A stretch of DNA of 8,395 nt from Bacteroidales bacterium (GTDB taxonomy: Bacteria; Bacteroidota; Bacteroidia; Bacteroidales; UBA10428): positions 1 to 8,395 of the forward strand of contig JAFGVG010000077.1 of assembly GCA_016938095.1 (NCBI GenBank). Reading direction: 5' to 3'. The notes under the pieces were generated by a model, which was given only the letters and a program-made list of their open reading frames with translations, had not been told where the DNA came from and searched no databases. Shown in pieces: positions 1 to 6,568 of this stretch (position 1 is its first letter; the number at the start of each line of letters is the position of its first letter). Made by a program: the position numbers and the translations under genes.

Positions 1-497
1 CTGGAGGTGTTGAGGACCAGGAACATGATTTGCGCATCAGAAGCCTTTTCGGAATCAGCATTCACCTCCTGCAATTCATTCATGGCCTTTAATCCAAGCG
101 GTGTGGCGGCATTGTCAAGTCCCAGCATATTGGCACTGAAATTCATCATAATGGAGCCCATGGCCGGATGTCCTTTGGGAATCCCCGGGAAAATACGCCC
201 AAATAGGGGATTCATTAAACGCGACAGGGCACCTACAGCACCTCCGCGTTCACCAATTTTCATGATGCCCAGCCACAAGGTCATCACGCCTATCAGGTAA
301 ATGGATATTTCGACGCTGGTTTTGGCCATGTCAAAAGTACTTTGAACAATAGCCGAAAAAACATCCCGGTCGGCTGCGTCAAACAACAGACCCAGATGCT
401 GCAAGCAAAAATCGCGGAAGTAATACCCGACCACCCTGAAAACAGCCACAATAAAACCAATGACGAAAAACCCTATCCAGATGTAGTTAAGCACCAT
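1..497 (-). CDS. SpmA-like nucleoside-recognition (Gate) domain membrane protein, partial (3' end outside the window)
   Basis: The first 165 residues are visible, from an ATG at 497-495; the C-terminus lies beyond base 1. A membrane segment covers about residues 5-27 and another about 64-80. They are followed by the block typical of spore maturation protein A: G-x-M-K-I-G-E at about 77-83, IFPGIPKGHPAMGSI at 102-116 and NMLGLDNAATPLGLKAMNEL at 123-142. These proteins carry the Gate (nucleoside recognition) domain. In Bacteroidota, SpmA and SpmB halves are often fused in one protein of about 400 residues, so an SpmB-like half may follow; that cannot be seen here. The transport substrate of the family is not established, and the sporulation name comes from Bacillus. 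The start lies 18 bases after the rnr stop, with no clear Shine-Dalgarno, so translation from the rnr transcript is likely. Family assignment is firm; function is not. Confidence 0.88.
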   Translation of the reverse strand, partial: MVLNYIWIGFFVIGFIVAVFRVVGYYFRDFCLQHLGLLFDAADRDVFSAIVQSTFDMAKTSVEISIYLIGVMTLWLGIMKIGERGGAVGALSRLMNPLFGRIFPGIPKGHPAMGSIMMNFSANMLGLDNAATPLGLKAMNELQEVNADSEKASDAQIMFLVLNTS

Positions 498-515
498 ATT
501 GCTAAGCTTGATTGA

Positions 516-2654
516 TTATTCTTCACTGACCAGTGCAAAATCGATCTGCTTCTTTTCCATGTTCACCCTCACCACTTCAATCTGCAATGGATCGCCAATC
601 TGGTATTTCTTACCGCTTCGCCTGCCCCTGATACAGTAATTATCTTCGTCGTACTCGTAAAAATCGCCCGCCAGTCCGCGAATAGGGATCATCCCCTCGC
701 ATTTGTTTTCGATTATTTCGACATAAATACCCCATTCGGTAACACCCGAAACCACCCCTTCGAATTGTTGGCCAACCTTGTCCTTCATAAACTCGGTTTG
801 TTTGTATTTGATGGATGCTCTTTCTGCCTCCATGGCAAGTACTTCCATTTTTGAAGAATGGCGGCACATCTTTTCATACGCTTTCTGATTTTCAGTGGGT
901 GTCCCTTTCAGGTAACCGGCCAGCAAGCGGTGAACCATCATATCGGGATAACGCCTGATGGGGGAAGTAAAATGGGTATAATGGTCAAATGCCAGTCCGT
1001 AATGCCCTATGTTCTTTGTGGTATACTCGGCTTTGGCCATGGCACGCAATGCCAGGTTTTCAACAATGTCCTGCTCCCTGGTACCCCTCACCTCCTCAAG
1101 CAGGTTATTAAGCGACAATGCTATTTGTTTGCCCGACTTCAAAGATATTTTATACCCGAAACGTTTGATGAACCGTGAGAATTTCTGCAACTTTTCATTG
1201 TCGGGGCGATCGTGTACCCGATAAACAAAGGTCTTCTTTTCATGTGCTTTACCAACATATTCAGCCACCTTTTTGTTGGCAAGCAACATGAACTCTTCAA
1301 TCAATTCGTTTGATAACCCATGCTCACGATAATAAATCCGCACCGGCCGGCCCTTTTCGTCCACATCAATTTTCACTTCATCGCGTTCAAAAGCCACAGC
1401 TCCGGCTTTAAACCGCTCTTCCCTTAAGATACGTGCCAGCCTGTTCAGCATAAGCATCTCGTCTTTCAGGTCGCCTTCGCCTGTGTCAATTATTTGTTGG
1501 GCTTCCTCGTAGGAAAATCGTCTGTCTGACCTGATAATGGTACGTCCAAACCATTCGTCCTGCAATTCTGCGCGCTCATTCATGACAAAAACGGCAGAAA
1601 AGCACAACTTATCCTCGTTCGGCCTCAGCGAGCAGATATAATTCGACAATCGCTCGGGCAACATGGGAACTACACGATCCACCAGGTAAACCGAAGTGGC
1701 TCGTTGAAGCCCTTCTTCGTCAATAAGGGTTCCGGGATTGACATAATGGGTTACATCGGCGATGTGAACACCAACTTCCCACCTGTCCTGCGAAATCCGG
1801 CGCAATGACAAGGCATCATCAAAATCTTTGGCATCTGCGGGGTCGATGGTAAAAGTCGGCACTTCCCTGAAATCGCGCCTTGCTTTGATATCGGCTTCCG
1901 TAATATGGTCGCCTATTCGGGCAGCCTCCTCCTCCACATCTTCAGTGAATTTGAAAGGCAGGCCAAATTCGGCCAATATGGCATGCATTTCGGTTTCATT
2001 ATCGCCCTGATCGCCTAATACCTCAACGATTTCGCCAAACGGATTCCTGGCATTTGCCGGCCATTCGGTTATACGTGCAATGGCCTTCTGTCCTTTCCCG
2101 GCTCCTTTAAGTTTGTCAAGCGGAATAAACAAATCAAACGGCATCTGGCGGGTATCCGGAACCAGAAAGGCAAGCCTTCCGGCTATTTCTACTGTACCAA
2201 CGAATGTTTCCCTGGCTCTTTCGAGAATCTCAACCACCTCACCCTCGAGCCTGCTCGATTTTCTGTGGGCATAAACCAGCACCTTTACCGTATCACCGTT
2301 CAGTGCATGATGCAAATTCTCCTGCGAGACAAAAATGTCGTCCTTAAAGGTTTCGGAAACAATATAAGCAAAACCACCCCTGGCCATATCCACAGTTCCT
2401 ATCACCGTTCCACCCCTGGATTTAAGCCTGAACTTACCTGTTGATACCTCTTCAATGGCTTCCTTTTGTTTGAGCTCTCCCAACAAGGATGTAACCATTT
2501 TCTTCTCGGCCGGATCAGTAATGAGCAGTGCTCCTGCCAATTGCTTATAATTAAAAGCTTTCTTCGGATGGGCAGTAAAAACAGCCAGCATGTTGTTTGA
2601 CAATTCTTTTTTACTTATCCCCCTTGTTTTATTCAGATGACTTTTTCTTCCCAT
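516..2654 (-). CDS. rnr: Ribonuclease R (3'-5' exoribonuclease)
   Basis: The protein has 712 residues and the full RNase II/R domain order: N-terminal winged helix (about 18-75), two cold-shock OB domains (about 82-145 and 150-212), RNB catalytic domain (about 258-590) and C-terminal S1 domain (about 630-710). The catalytic motif IDPADAKDFDDA gives the metal-binding aspartates D271, D277, D279 and D280. Y323 lies in the SVYLVDRVVPMLPERLSN block, and the family signature HFTSPIRRYPDMMVHRLL is at 561-578, with R567/R568 placed to contact RNA phosphate. The enzyme degrades structured RNA processively from the 3' end in the cytoplasm, in mRNA and rRNA quality control. It is shorter than the E. 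coli enzyme (about 813 residues), mainly because the basic C-terminal tail is missing, which is usual in this phylum. The start at 2654 gives a normal basic N-terminus. It follows the CDF gene by 60 bases with no convincing promoter between them. RNase R rather than RNase II is favoured by the N-terminal winged helix. Confidence 0.96.
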   Translation of the reverse strand: MGRKSHLNKTRGISKKELSNNMLAVFTAHPKKAFNYKQLAGALLITDPAEKKMVTSLLGELKQKEAIEEVSTGKFRLKSRGGTVIGTVDMARGGFAYIVSETFKDDIFVSQENLHHALNGDTVKVLVYAHRKSSRLEGEVVEILERARETFVGTVEIAGRLAFLVPDTRQMPFDLFIPLDKLKGAGKGQKAIARITEWPANARNPFGEIVEVLGDQGDNETEMHAILAEFGLPFKFTEDVEEEAARIGDHITEADIKARRDFREVPTFTIDPADAKDFDDALSLRRISQDRWEVGVHIADVTHYVNPGTLIDEEGLQRATSVYLVDRVVPMLPERLSNYICSLRPNEDKLCFSAVFVMNERAELQDEWFGRTIIRSDRRFSYEEAQQIIDTGEGDLKDEMLMLNRLARILREERFKAGAVAFERDEVKIDVDEKGRPVRIYYREHGLSNELIEEFMLLANKKVAEYVGKAHEKKTFVYRVHDRPDNEKLQKFSRFIKRFGYKISLKSGKQIALSLNNLLEEVRGTREQDIVENLALRAMAKAEYTTKNIGHYGLAFDHYTHFTSPIRRYPDMMVHRLLAGYLKGTPTENQKAYEKMCRHSSKMEVLAMEAERASIKYKQTEFMKDKVGQQFEGVVSGVTEWGIYVEIIENKCEGMIPIRGLAGDFYEYDEDNYCIRGRRSGKKYQIGDPLQIEVVRVNMEKKQIDFALVSEE

Positions 2655-2714
2655 GGATTTAAATTAATGGCAAAAGGTATGAAACATTTCCAAAAACATG
2701 TACAAAAAACTGCA

Positions 2715-3632
2715 CTACAGGGTGCTTTTATTCACACCAAAAGGTTCTTCCTGATGATGATCGCCCAAAGGCTCTATATGGATGGTCACATCAAAAACGT
2801 TGTCAATACTCGATTTTATAGAATCTTCCACGCGGTGTGCTATGGCATGAGCTTCCCTTAACGACAGATCGCCGTTCACTTCAAGGTCAATAACAATCAT
2901 GATCTTGTGCCCGATATGCCGGGCGCGCACCCGGTGCGGATGATGTGCTCCCGGTACTTTGTCAATCGCATCAAAAATCTTTTCGTAAATGGTGCAATCC
3001 CTTGTTCCATCCATAAGTTCCAGGCTGGCATCCCTGAATATCTTAATGGCAACCCATAGCACCCAAAGACTTACCGCAAGAGCAAAAACGGTATCCAACA
3101 CAGGTAACCTTAAAACATAAACACCAATCAATCCCAACAAAACCGACACAGAGATCAATACATCGTTCTGCATATTTTTGCCATTGGCCATCAGCATATT
3201 GCTGCCTGTTTTCTTTCCGGTATGAAACTGATGAAACGCCAGCAATAACTTTCCCACGATGGATATAAGGGTAACATAAATGGCCAGTTTTGTGGGTAAC
3301 TGATGATGTATACCCGTAAATAGTTTCCGGATGGTAATTATCAGCAATTGGGCACCTGCGAAGAAAATGATAAAAGCAAGCACTTTTGTTGCAATTGTAT
3401 CAGCACGCTCATAACCATACGGGTATTTCCTGTTGGGGGGTTTCGACAGGTATCGTGCGGTAAATAAAGTTATGGCAGAGGTGATGACGTCTCCGGCAGA
3501 ATCAATTCCATCGGCCACAACAGCCAAACTGCCCGAAATAAAGCCAACAACAATTTTTAATGCCGATAAAAAAGCGTTTCCAATGATTCCAATCCAGGAT
3601 GCTTTTCTTATCTCGATCTCCCGCTCAGCCAT
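2715..3632 (-). CDS. Cation diffusion facilitator (CDF) family metal efflux transporter
   Basis: The protein has 305 residues. About six membrane segments (from residue 12 to 200) are followed by a cytoplasmic metal-binding dimerisation domain (about 210-290) ending in DVTIHIEP. CDF proteins are proton-coupled antiporters that move Zn, Fe, Mn, Co or similar divalent ions out of the cytoplasm. The TM2 half of the transport site is D44-x3-D48 (DGIDSAGD). The TM5 half reads NGKNMQND, giving N153-x3-D157 where Zn-type members usually have His-x3-Asp. The metal specificity is therefore uncertain. Candidate regulatory-domain ligands are several His residues at 230-242, H262, H266 and H285, and a C-terminal tail contains HH. 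I chose the ATG at 3632: the frame extends to a TTG at 3656, but that would add a poor leader (MFKILICC) and overlap the ZIP stop, whereas MAEREIEIRKASW is a normal CDF N-terminus. The start lies 16 bases after the ZIP gene, so co-transcription is likely. Confidence 0.93.
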   Translation of the reverse strand: MAEREIEIRKASWIGIIGNAFLSALKIVVGFISGSLAVVADGIDSAGDVITSAITLFTARYLSKPPNRKYPYGYERADTIATKVLAFIIFFAGAQLLIITIRKLFTGIHHQLPTKLAIYVTLISIVGKLLLAFHQFHTGKKTGSNMLMANGKNMQNDVLISVSVLLGLIGVYVLRLPVLDTVFALAVSLWVLWVAIKIFRDASLELMDGTRDCTIYEKIFDAIDKVPGAHHPHRVRARHIGHKIMIVIDLEVNGDLSLREAHAIAHRVEDSIKSSIDNVFDVTIHIEPLGDHHQEEPFGVNKSTL

Positions 3633-3648
3633 ACAACAGATAAGTATT

Positions 3649-4461
3649 TTAAACAAAAAGCAACAGGCTCACCGCCATCAACAACATGCCCCCTATCACA
3701 CCGTAAATCGAAAGGTGGGCCTCCCCGTATTCCCTTGCTGCCGGTAACAATTCGTCAATGGAAATAAAAACCATGATACCCGCTACTGCGGCAAAGAGAA
3801 CACCAAAAACCACATCGTTCAGAAAGGGCATCAGCAGCAGGAATCCAACCATTGCGCCTATGGGTTCAGATAAACCCGAAAGGAATGAAAGCCAAAATGC
3901 CTTTTTCTTGTTTCCGGTGGCATAATAAACCGGAACAGATACAGCAATCCCTTCAGGGATATTATGAATGGCAATGGCTACTGCAATAGCTATCCCCAGC
4001 GTAGGTTCGCGTAAAGCTGCCGTAAACGTGGCAAGGCCTTCGGGGAAATTGTGAATGCCAATAGCCATGGCCGAAAACATACCCATTCGGAGCAACTTTT
4101 TTCTTTTAAATTGTTCCGAGGGGTGTTCCGCCTCTTCAATCCGCTTCAGCTCATGCGGATTTTCCATCTCAGGAACCAGCTTATCAATAACAGCAATCAC
4201 CACCATACCCCCAAAAAACGAAGCTACCGTCAGCCAGTATCCGGCGCGGTCACCCAGGGGTATTACCAGCGAATCACGGGCTTTTGAAAATATTTCTATG
4301 AGTGAAACATAAATCATTACACCGGCAGAAAATCCAAGCGATAAAGATAGAAACCTTGTGTTGGTAGAATGGGCAAAAAAAGCAATAACACTTCCCACCC
4401 CGGTTGCCAAACCGGCAAAAAGTGTAAGTGAAAAAGCAAAAATTACCGAATGCCAGTCCAT
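3649..4461 (-). CDS. ZIP family divalent metal transporter (ZupT-like)
   Basis: The protein has 270 residues and about eight membrane segments. Both ZIP signature helices are present: HNFPEG at 137-142 in TM4 and HNIPEG at 166-171 in TM5, which supply the His, Asn and Glu ligands of the binuclear transport site. A further SGLSEPIGA block lies at 195-203, and IDELLPAAREYG at 235-246 is typical of the GufA/ZupT branch. ZIP proteins carry Zn, Fe, Mn or similar divalent ions into the cytoplasm. The variable loop between TM3 and TM4 (about 100-126) is charged and contains only H103 and H113, so it is not the His-rich loop seen in many members. The gene lies 30 bases after the Crp/Fnr regulator and 16 bases before the CDF exporter on the same strand. 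A 6-9-6 inverted repeat lies directly before the ATG. Direction of transport is inferred from the family; the preferred metal cannot be read from the sequence. Confidence 0.93.
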   Translation of the reverse strand: MDWHSVIFAFSLTLFAGLATGVGSVIAFFAHSTNTRFLSLSLGFSAGVMIYVSLIEIFSKARDSLVIPLGDRAGYWLTVASFFGGMVVIAVIDKLVPEMENPHELKRIEEAEHPSEQFKRKKLLRMGMFSAMAIGIHNFPEGLATFTAALREPTLGIAIAVAIAIHNIPEGIAVSVPVYYATGNKKKAFWLSFLSGLSEPIGAMVGFLLLMPFLNDVVFGVLFAAVAGIMVFISIDELLPAAREYGEAHLSIYGVIGGMLLMAVSLLLFV

Positions 4462-4462
4462 G

Positions 4463-4483
4463 CTGTAAGTCCGATTTTTACAG
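4463..4483 (-). repeat. Inverted repeat CTGTAA-N9-TTACAG abutting the ZIP start codon
   Basis: Two perfect 6-base arms, CTGTAA and TTACAG, are separated by 9 bases in the 30-base gap between the crp/fnr-like stop and the ZIP ATG at 4461. Only one base separates the repeat from the ATG. In RNA it would form a small 6-bp, A/U-rich hairpin over the ribosome entry site; in DNA it could be an operator. A second, weaker pairing (CCGA at 4471-4474 with TCGG at 4485-4488) overlaps it and would be mutually exclusive. There is no U-tract placed for a terminator. A six-base repeat of this kind can arise by chance, so its role is unproven. Confidence 0.3.
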
Positions 4484-4491
4484 GTCGGTTC

Positions 4492-5196
4492 TCAATCATT
4501 AATATTACCGATTTTATACAACGATTTTTCATCGAGAATTCTGATTCTGCGTCCATGCAACTCAATCAAACCATCCTGTTTGAATTCCGATAGCAACCTG
4601 ATTACTGATTCTGTGGCAGTACCGACCATATTGGCGAGTTCCTCACGGGTAAGGGTAATCTGCAGGTATTTTTCCTGGTCGAGGTCGAAATCCTTACGCA
4701 GGTGAATCAGCACTTCAGCCAGGCGTTCACGCACTGTTTTCTGTGCAATATCTGTAATGTAGTCGTTAGCTTCTCCGAGCTCCTTGCAGGCAATTTGCAG
4801 CAATTCGAGCGCAAAATTACCGTTGTTTTTTACAAATTCCAGCACGGTTTCAGCATGAACAAAGCATATTAAGGCGTCTTCGAGCACTTTTGCAGATGTA
4901 CAGGCACGTTCGCGGGTTATGGTTGAACGAAAACCCATAATATCGCCCTTTTTGGCAAACCGGATGATTTGCTCCTTACCGTCAAAACCTGTTTTGAAAA
5001 TCTTTATTATACCTTTTTGTACACAGTAGAAACCATTAATACGACTACCTTCGGAATAAATGATGGTCCCTCTTTTATAAGTATCGGGTTCCTGGTCAAC
5101 CGGAATTAAAGACAGTTCGTGGTTGGTAAGATGCCTGAAAATAGATGCGCTGTCAATAAAACAATCCTTGCCGGACGGTGTTACTTGATTTTTCAT
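4492..5196 (-). CDS. Crp/Fnr family transcriptional regulator
   Basis: The protein has 234 residues. A cyclic-nucleotide-binding-like beta-barrel covers about 20-120 (including YKRGTIIYSEGSRINGFYCV and the FAKKGDIMGF turn), a long dimerisation helix about 118-160, and a C-terminal winged helix-turn-helix about 165-222. The recognition segment LTREELANMVGTATESVIRL (182-201) has E196 and R200 at the positions equivalent to E. coli FNR E209/R213 and CRP E181/R185. The N-terminus has only C12 and no Cys cluster, so an FNR-type iron-sulphur oxygen sensor is unlikely. The CRP cAMP-binding Arg-Ser pair is not obvious either (R97-A-C-T-S), so the ligand is unknown. The gene is transcribed away from the OsmC gene across a 68-base region and is the first gene of the leftward block, 30 bases before the ZIP transporter. 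By inference, it may control one or both divergent units. Family assignment is secure. Confidence 0.93.
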   Translation of the reverse strand: MKNQVTPSGKDCFIDSASIFRHLTNHELSLIPVDQEPDTYKRGTIIYSEGSRINGFYCVQKGIIKIFKTGFDGKEQIIRFAKKGDIMGFRSTITRERACTSAKVLEDALICFVHAETVLEFVKNNGNFALELLQIACKELGEANDYITDIAQKTVRERLAEVLIHLRKDFDLDQEKYLQITLTREELANMVGTATESVIRLLSEFKQDGLIELHGRRIRILDEKSLYKIGNIND

Positions 5197-5201
5197 AGAG
5201 T

Positions 5202-5226
5202 AATAATTGACGATGCGAATATTGAC
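5202..5226. repeat. Direct repeat of ATTGAC in the divergent crp/fnr-osmC region
   Basis: AATAATTGAC (5202-5211) is followed by AATATTGAC (5218-5226), so the ATTGAC cores recur with a 15-base period. The first copy supplies the -33 TTG of the osmC promoter and the second lies directly against its TAAATTTG element. TTGA resembles one half of a Crp/Fnr-type site, but I find no inverted partner at the usual 4-base spacing, so this is at best a candidate site for regulator binding. Confidence 0.3.
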
Positions 5227-5234
5227 TAAATTTG
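5206..5234 (+). promoter_or_regulatory. Bacteroidota-type promoter for the osmC-comF unit
   Basis: TAAATTTG (5227-5234) matches the TAnnTTTG -7 element of the Bacteroidota primary sigma factor exactly. ATTG (5206-5209) sits 17 bases upstream as a -33 element, one base off TTTG. Transcription would begin near 5240, leaving an A-rich leader of about 25 bases before the ATG at 5265 and no Shine-Dalgarno sequence, as is usual in this phylum. Confidence 0.5.
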
Positions 5235-5264
5235 CTATAAAAATACCAAAATAAGCAAAAAAAA

Positions 5265-5684
5265 ATGAAAGATAGCATTAATGTAAAATGGACAGGAGGG
5301 ATGGCTTTTGAAGCCGAATTGAATGAGCATAAAGTATTATTGGACGCAGGCCCCGAAGTTGGCGGCAATAACGCAGGCCCCAGGCCAAAACCCATGCTCA
5401 TGGTTTCTCTGGCCGGGTGTACGGGCATGGATGTTATATCCATCCTGAAAAAAATGAAAGTGGAAGTAAGTGATTTTAATGTTAAAGTCGACGCAACACT
5501 TACCGATGAGCATCCAAAATATTTCACTTCCATTCATATGATTTATGAATTCTGGGGAAAAGAACTGCCTGAAGATAAAATAAGACGGGCCATTGAGTTG
5601 TCTCAGGAGAAATATTGCGGCGTTAGTGCCACACTTAAAAAAACCGTTCAATTGAGCTATGAAATAAAGCTTAACGTTATTTAA
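5265..5684 (+). CDS. OsmC family protein
   Basis: The protein has 139 residues, the usual size for a short OsmC-type protein. The N-terminal beta strands (INVKWTGGMAFEAEL) lead into R40 in the GPRPKPMLMVSLAGCTGMD region (38-56). There C52 matches the first, peroxidatic-type cysteine of OsmC/Ohr proteins; the second cysteine is C118 in QEKYCGVSATL (114-124). The cysteine pair and nearby Arg suggest a thiol-dependent peroxidase-like activity in the cytoplasm, acting on organic hydroperoxides. The substrate is not known, and this branch is closer to the uncharacterised YhfA-type group than to Ohr. The gene is divergent from the Crp/Fnr regulator and is preceded by a good promoter. ComF starts 11 bases after its stop. 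The start at 5265 is favoured by the promoter position and by the MKDSINVKW N-terminus. Confidence 0.9.
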   Translation: MKDSINVKWTGGMAFEAELNEHKVLLDAGPEVGGNNAGPRPKPMLMVSLAGCTGMDVISILKKMKVEVSDFNVKVDATLTDEHPKYFTSIHMIYEFWGKELPEDKIRRAIELSQEKYCGVSATLKKTVQLSYEIKLNVI

Positions 5685-5695
5685 ATGATCCACCG

Positions 5696-6412
5696 GTGAT
5701 TCGTTCGTTAATACATAGCGCTGGGCAGCATGGTCTGGGTTTGCTGACCCTGTTATATCCCCGTTGCTGTGCCACATGCGGTTGCCTGTTAATGCAACAC
5801 GAAAAAGTTCTTTGTTTGTCATGTCTGGCAACCCTGCCCCGCACAGCTTTTCATCATATCTCCGACAACGAAGTGGCACGAATTTTCTGGGGGCGTATTC
5901 CACTTGCCAATGCCACTTCATTCATTTACTTTAGCAAAAACAGCGAATACAAAAACCTGCTGCATGCCATAAAATACAAGGGACAATACCATGCCGCCAT
6001 CGAAATGGGTAGGCTTTTCGGCCTTGAACTGAGGGATACACCTTTTGCAACAGCCGACCTTATTCATCCGGTGCCACTGCACAAGCGGAAACTTAAGCAG
6101 CGTGGTTATAACCAGAGCGAATATTTTGCACAGGGATTATCAGCTGCACTTAACATTCCGGTACATTCTTCGCTTGTAAAACGAATTGCTGAAACGCCCA
6201 CGCAAACCAGAAAAGCCCGGTATGAACGCTGGGAAAACGTAAAAAACGCCTTTACCATAACCAATGCCGAACCGCTGGCCAATAAGCACGTTTTACTGGT
6301 CGATGATGTTATTACCACAGGGGCTACCATTGAAGCCTGTGCCGAAGCACTGCTGTCGGTTTCCGGACTAACCCTCAGCGTTGCTTCGCTGGCCTACGCA
6401 AAACTTCAGTGA
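5696..6412 (+). CDS. comF: ComF family phosphoribosyltransferase-like protein (ComFC type)
   Basis: The protein has 238 residues. An N-terminal zinc ribbon is formed by C25-x2-C28 and C40-x2-C43. It is followed by the ComF block PVPLHKRKLKQRGYNQSE at 125-142 and a type I phosphoribosyltransferase PRPP loop, VLLVDDVITTGAT at 199-211, with the two acidic residues D203 and D204. ComF proteins are needed for natural DNA uptake in competent bacteria, probably in handling incoming single strands; the reaction, if any, is not settled. They occur widely in bacteria not known to be competent, so the gene alone does not show competence. The start is a GTG at 5696, 11 bases after the OsmC stop. It is the only in-frame start that leaves a short normal leader before the zinc ribbon; the first in-frame ATG (residue 33) would cut into the ribbon. 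An ATG at 5685 leads to a stop after four codons. It is probably co-transcribed with osmC. Confidence 0.92.
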   Translation: MIRSLIHSAGQHGLGLLTLLYPRCCATCGCLLMQHEKVLCLSCLATLPRTAFHHISDNEVARIFWGRIPLANATSFIYFSKNSEYKNLLHAIKYKGQYHAAIEMGRLFGLELRDTPFATADLIHPVPLHKRKLKQRGYNQSEYFAQGLSAALNIPVHSSLVKRIAETPTQTRKARYERWENVKNAFTITNAEPLANKHVLLVDDVITTGATIEACAEALLSVSGLTLSVASLAYAKLQ

Positions 6413-6492
6413 TTTTGAGCAAACAAGGATGTTTTTTCGTTCCTTTACAATAAATAAATTTACTGCCTGAAAAATAATTTACCATATTTGAA

Positions 6493-6514
6493 AGTTAGCT
6501 TAACTGATAAGTTA
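6493..6514. promoter_or_regulatory. Nested inverted repeats AGTTA-N3-TAACT-N4-AGTTA upstream of the porW promoter
   Basis: Three alternating 5-base units, AGTTA (6493-6497), TAACT (6501-6505) and AGTTA (6510-6514), form two overlapping perfect inverted repeats. The second has the 5-4-5 architecture of Crp/Fnr-type sites (TAACT-GATA-AGTTA), although the half-site is not the classical TTGAT. It ends 6 bases before the -33 element, so its centre lies about 50 bases before the predicted transcription start. This is a plausible activator position. The role is inference. Confidence 0.35.
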
Positions 6515-6520
6515 TCCCTT

Positions 6521-6551
6521 TTTGCATAATCGGGAGATACCGCTATTTTTG
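6521..6551 (+). promoter_or_regulatory. Bacteroidota-type promoter for the porW/sprE-like gene
   Basis: TTTG (6521-6524) and TATTTTTG (6544-6551) match the -33 TTTG and -7 TAnnTTTG elements exactly, with a 19-base spacer, which is optimal for the Bacteroidota primary sigma factor. The predicted transcription start near 6557 leaves only about 12 bases before the TTG start codon at 6569. The rest of the 6413-6568 gap holds no gene and no convincing terminator for comF. Confidence 0.6.
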
Positions 6552-6568
6552 CCATAACAAAAAACACT

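Noticed and set aside
7..300. Open plus-strand frame of 97 codons opposite the SpmA-like gene
   Set aside because: The minus frame encodes the conserved SpmA block, so this is a shadow.
2655..2714. Possible promoter for rnr in the 60-base gap (TACCTTTT with upstream TTTG runs on the minus strand)
   Set aside because: The -7 element has one mismatch and the TTTG runs are 11 or 23 bases away, not the usual 17-21; a separate rnr promoter cannot be supported.
3633..3656. TTG start at 3656 for the CDF transporter
   Set aside because: It overlaps the ZIP stop and adds an odd hydrophobic, Cys-rich leader; the ATG at 3632 gives the normal family N-terminus.
5337..5921. Open minus-strand frame of 194 codons across the osmC and comF genes
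   Set aside because: It lies opposite two well-supported genes, spans their junction and shows no recognisable domain; it is a shadow frame.
6420..6442. AAGGA...TCCTT pairing after comF as a possible terminator
   Set aside because: The stem is only about 5 bp with a loop of about 11 bases and no following T-run.
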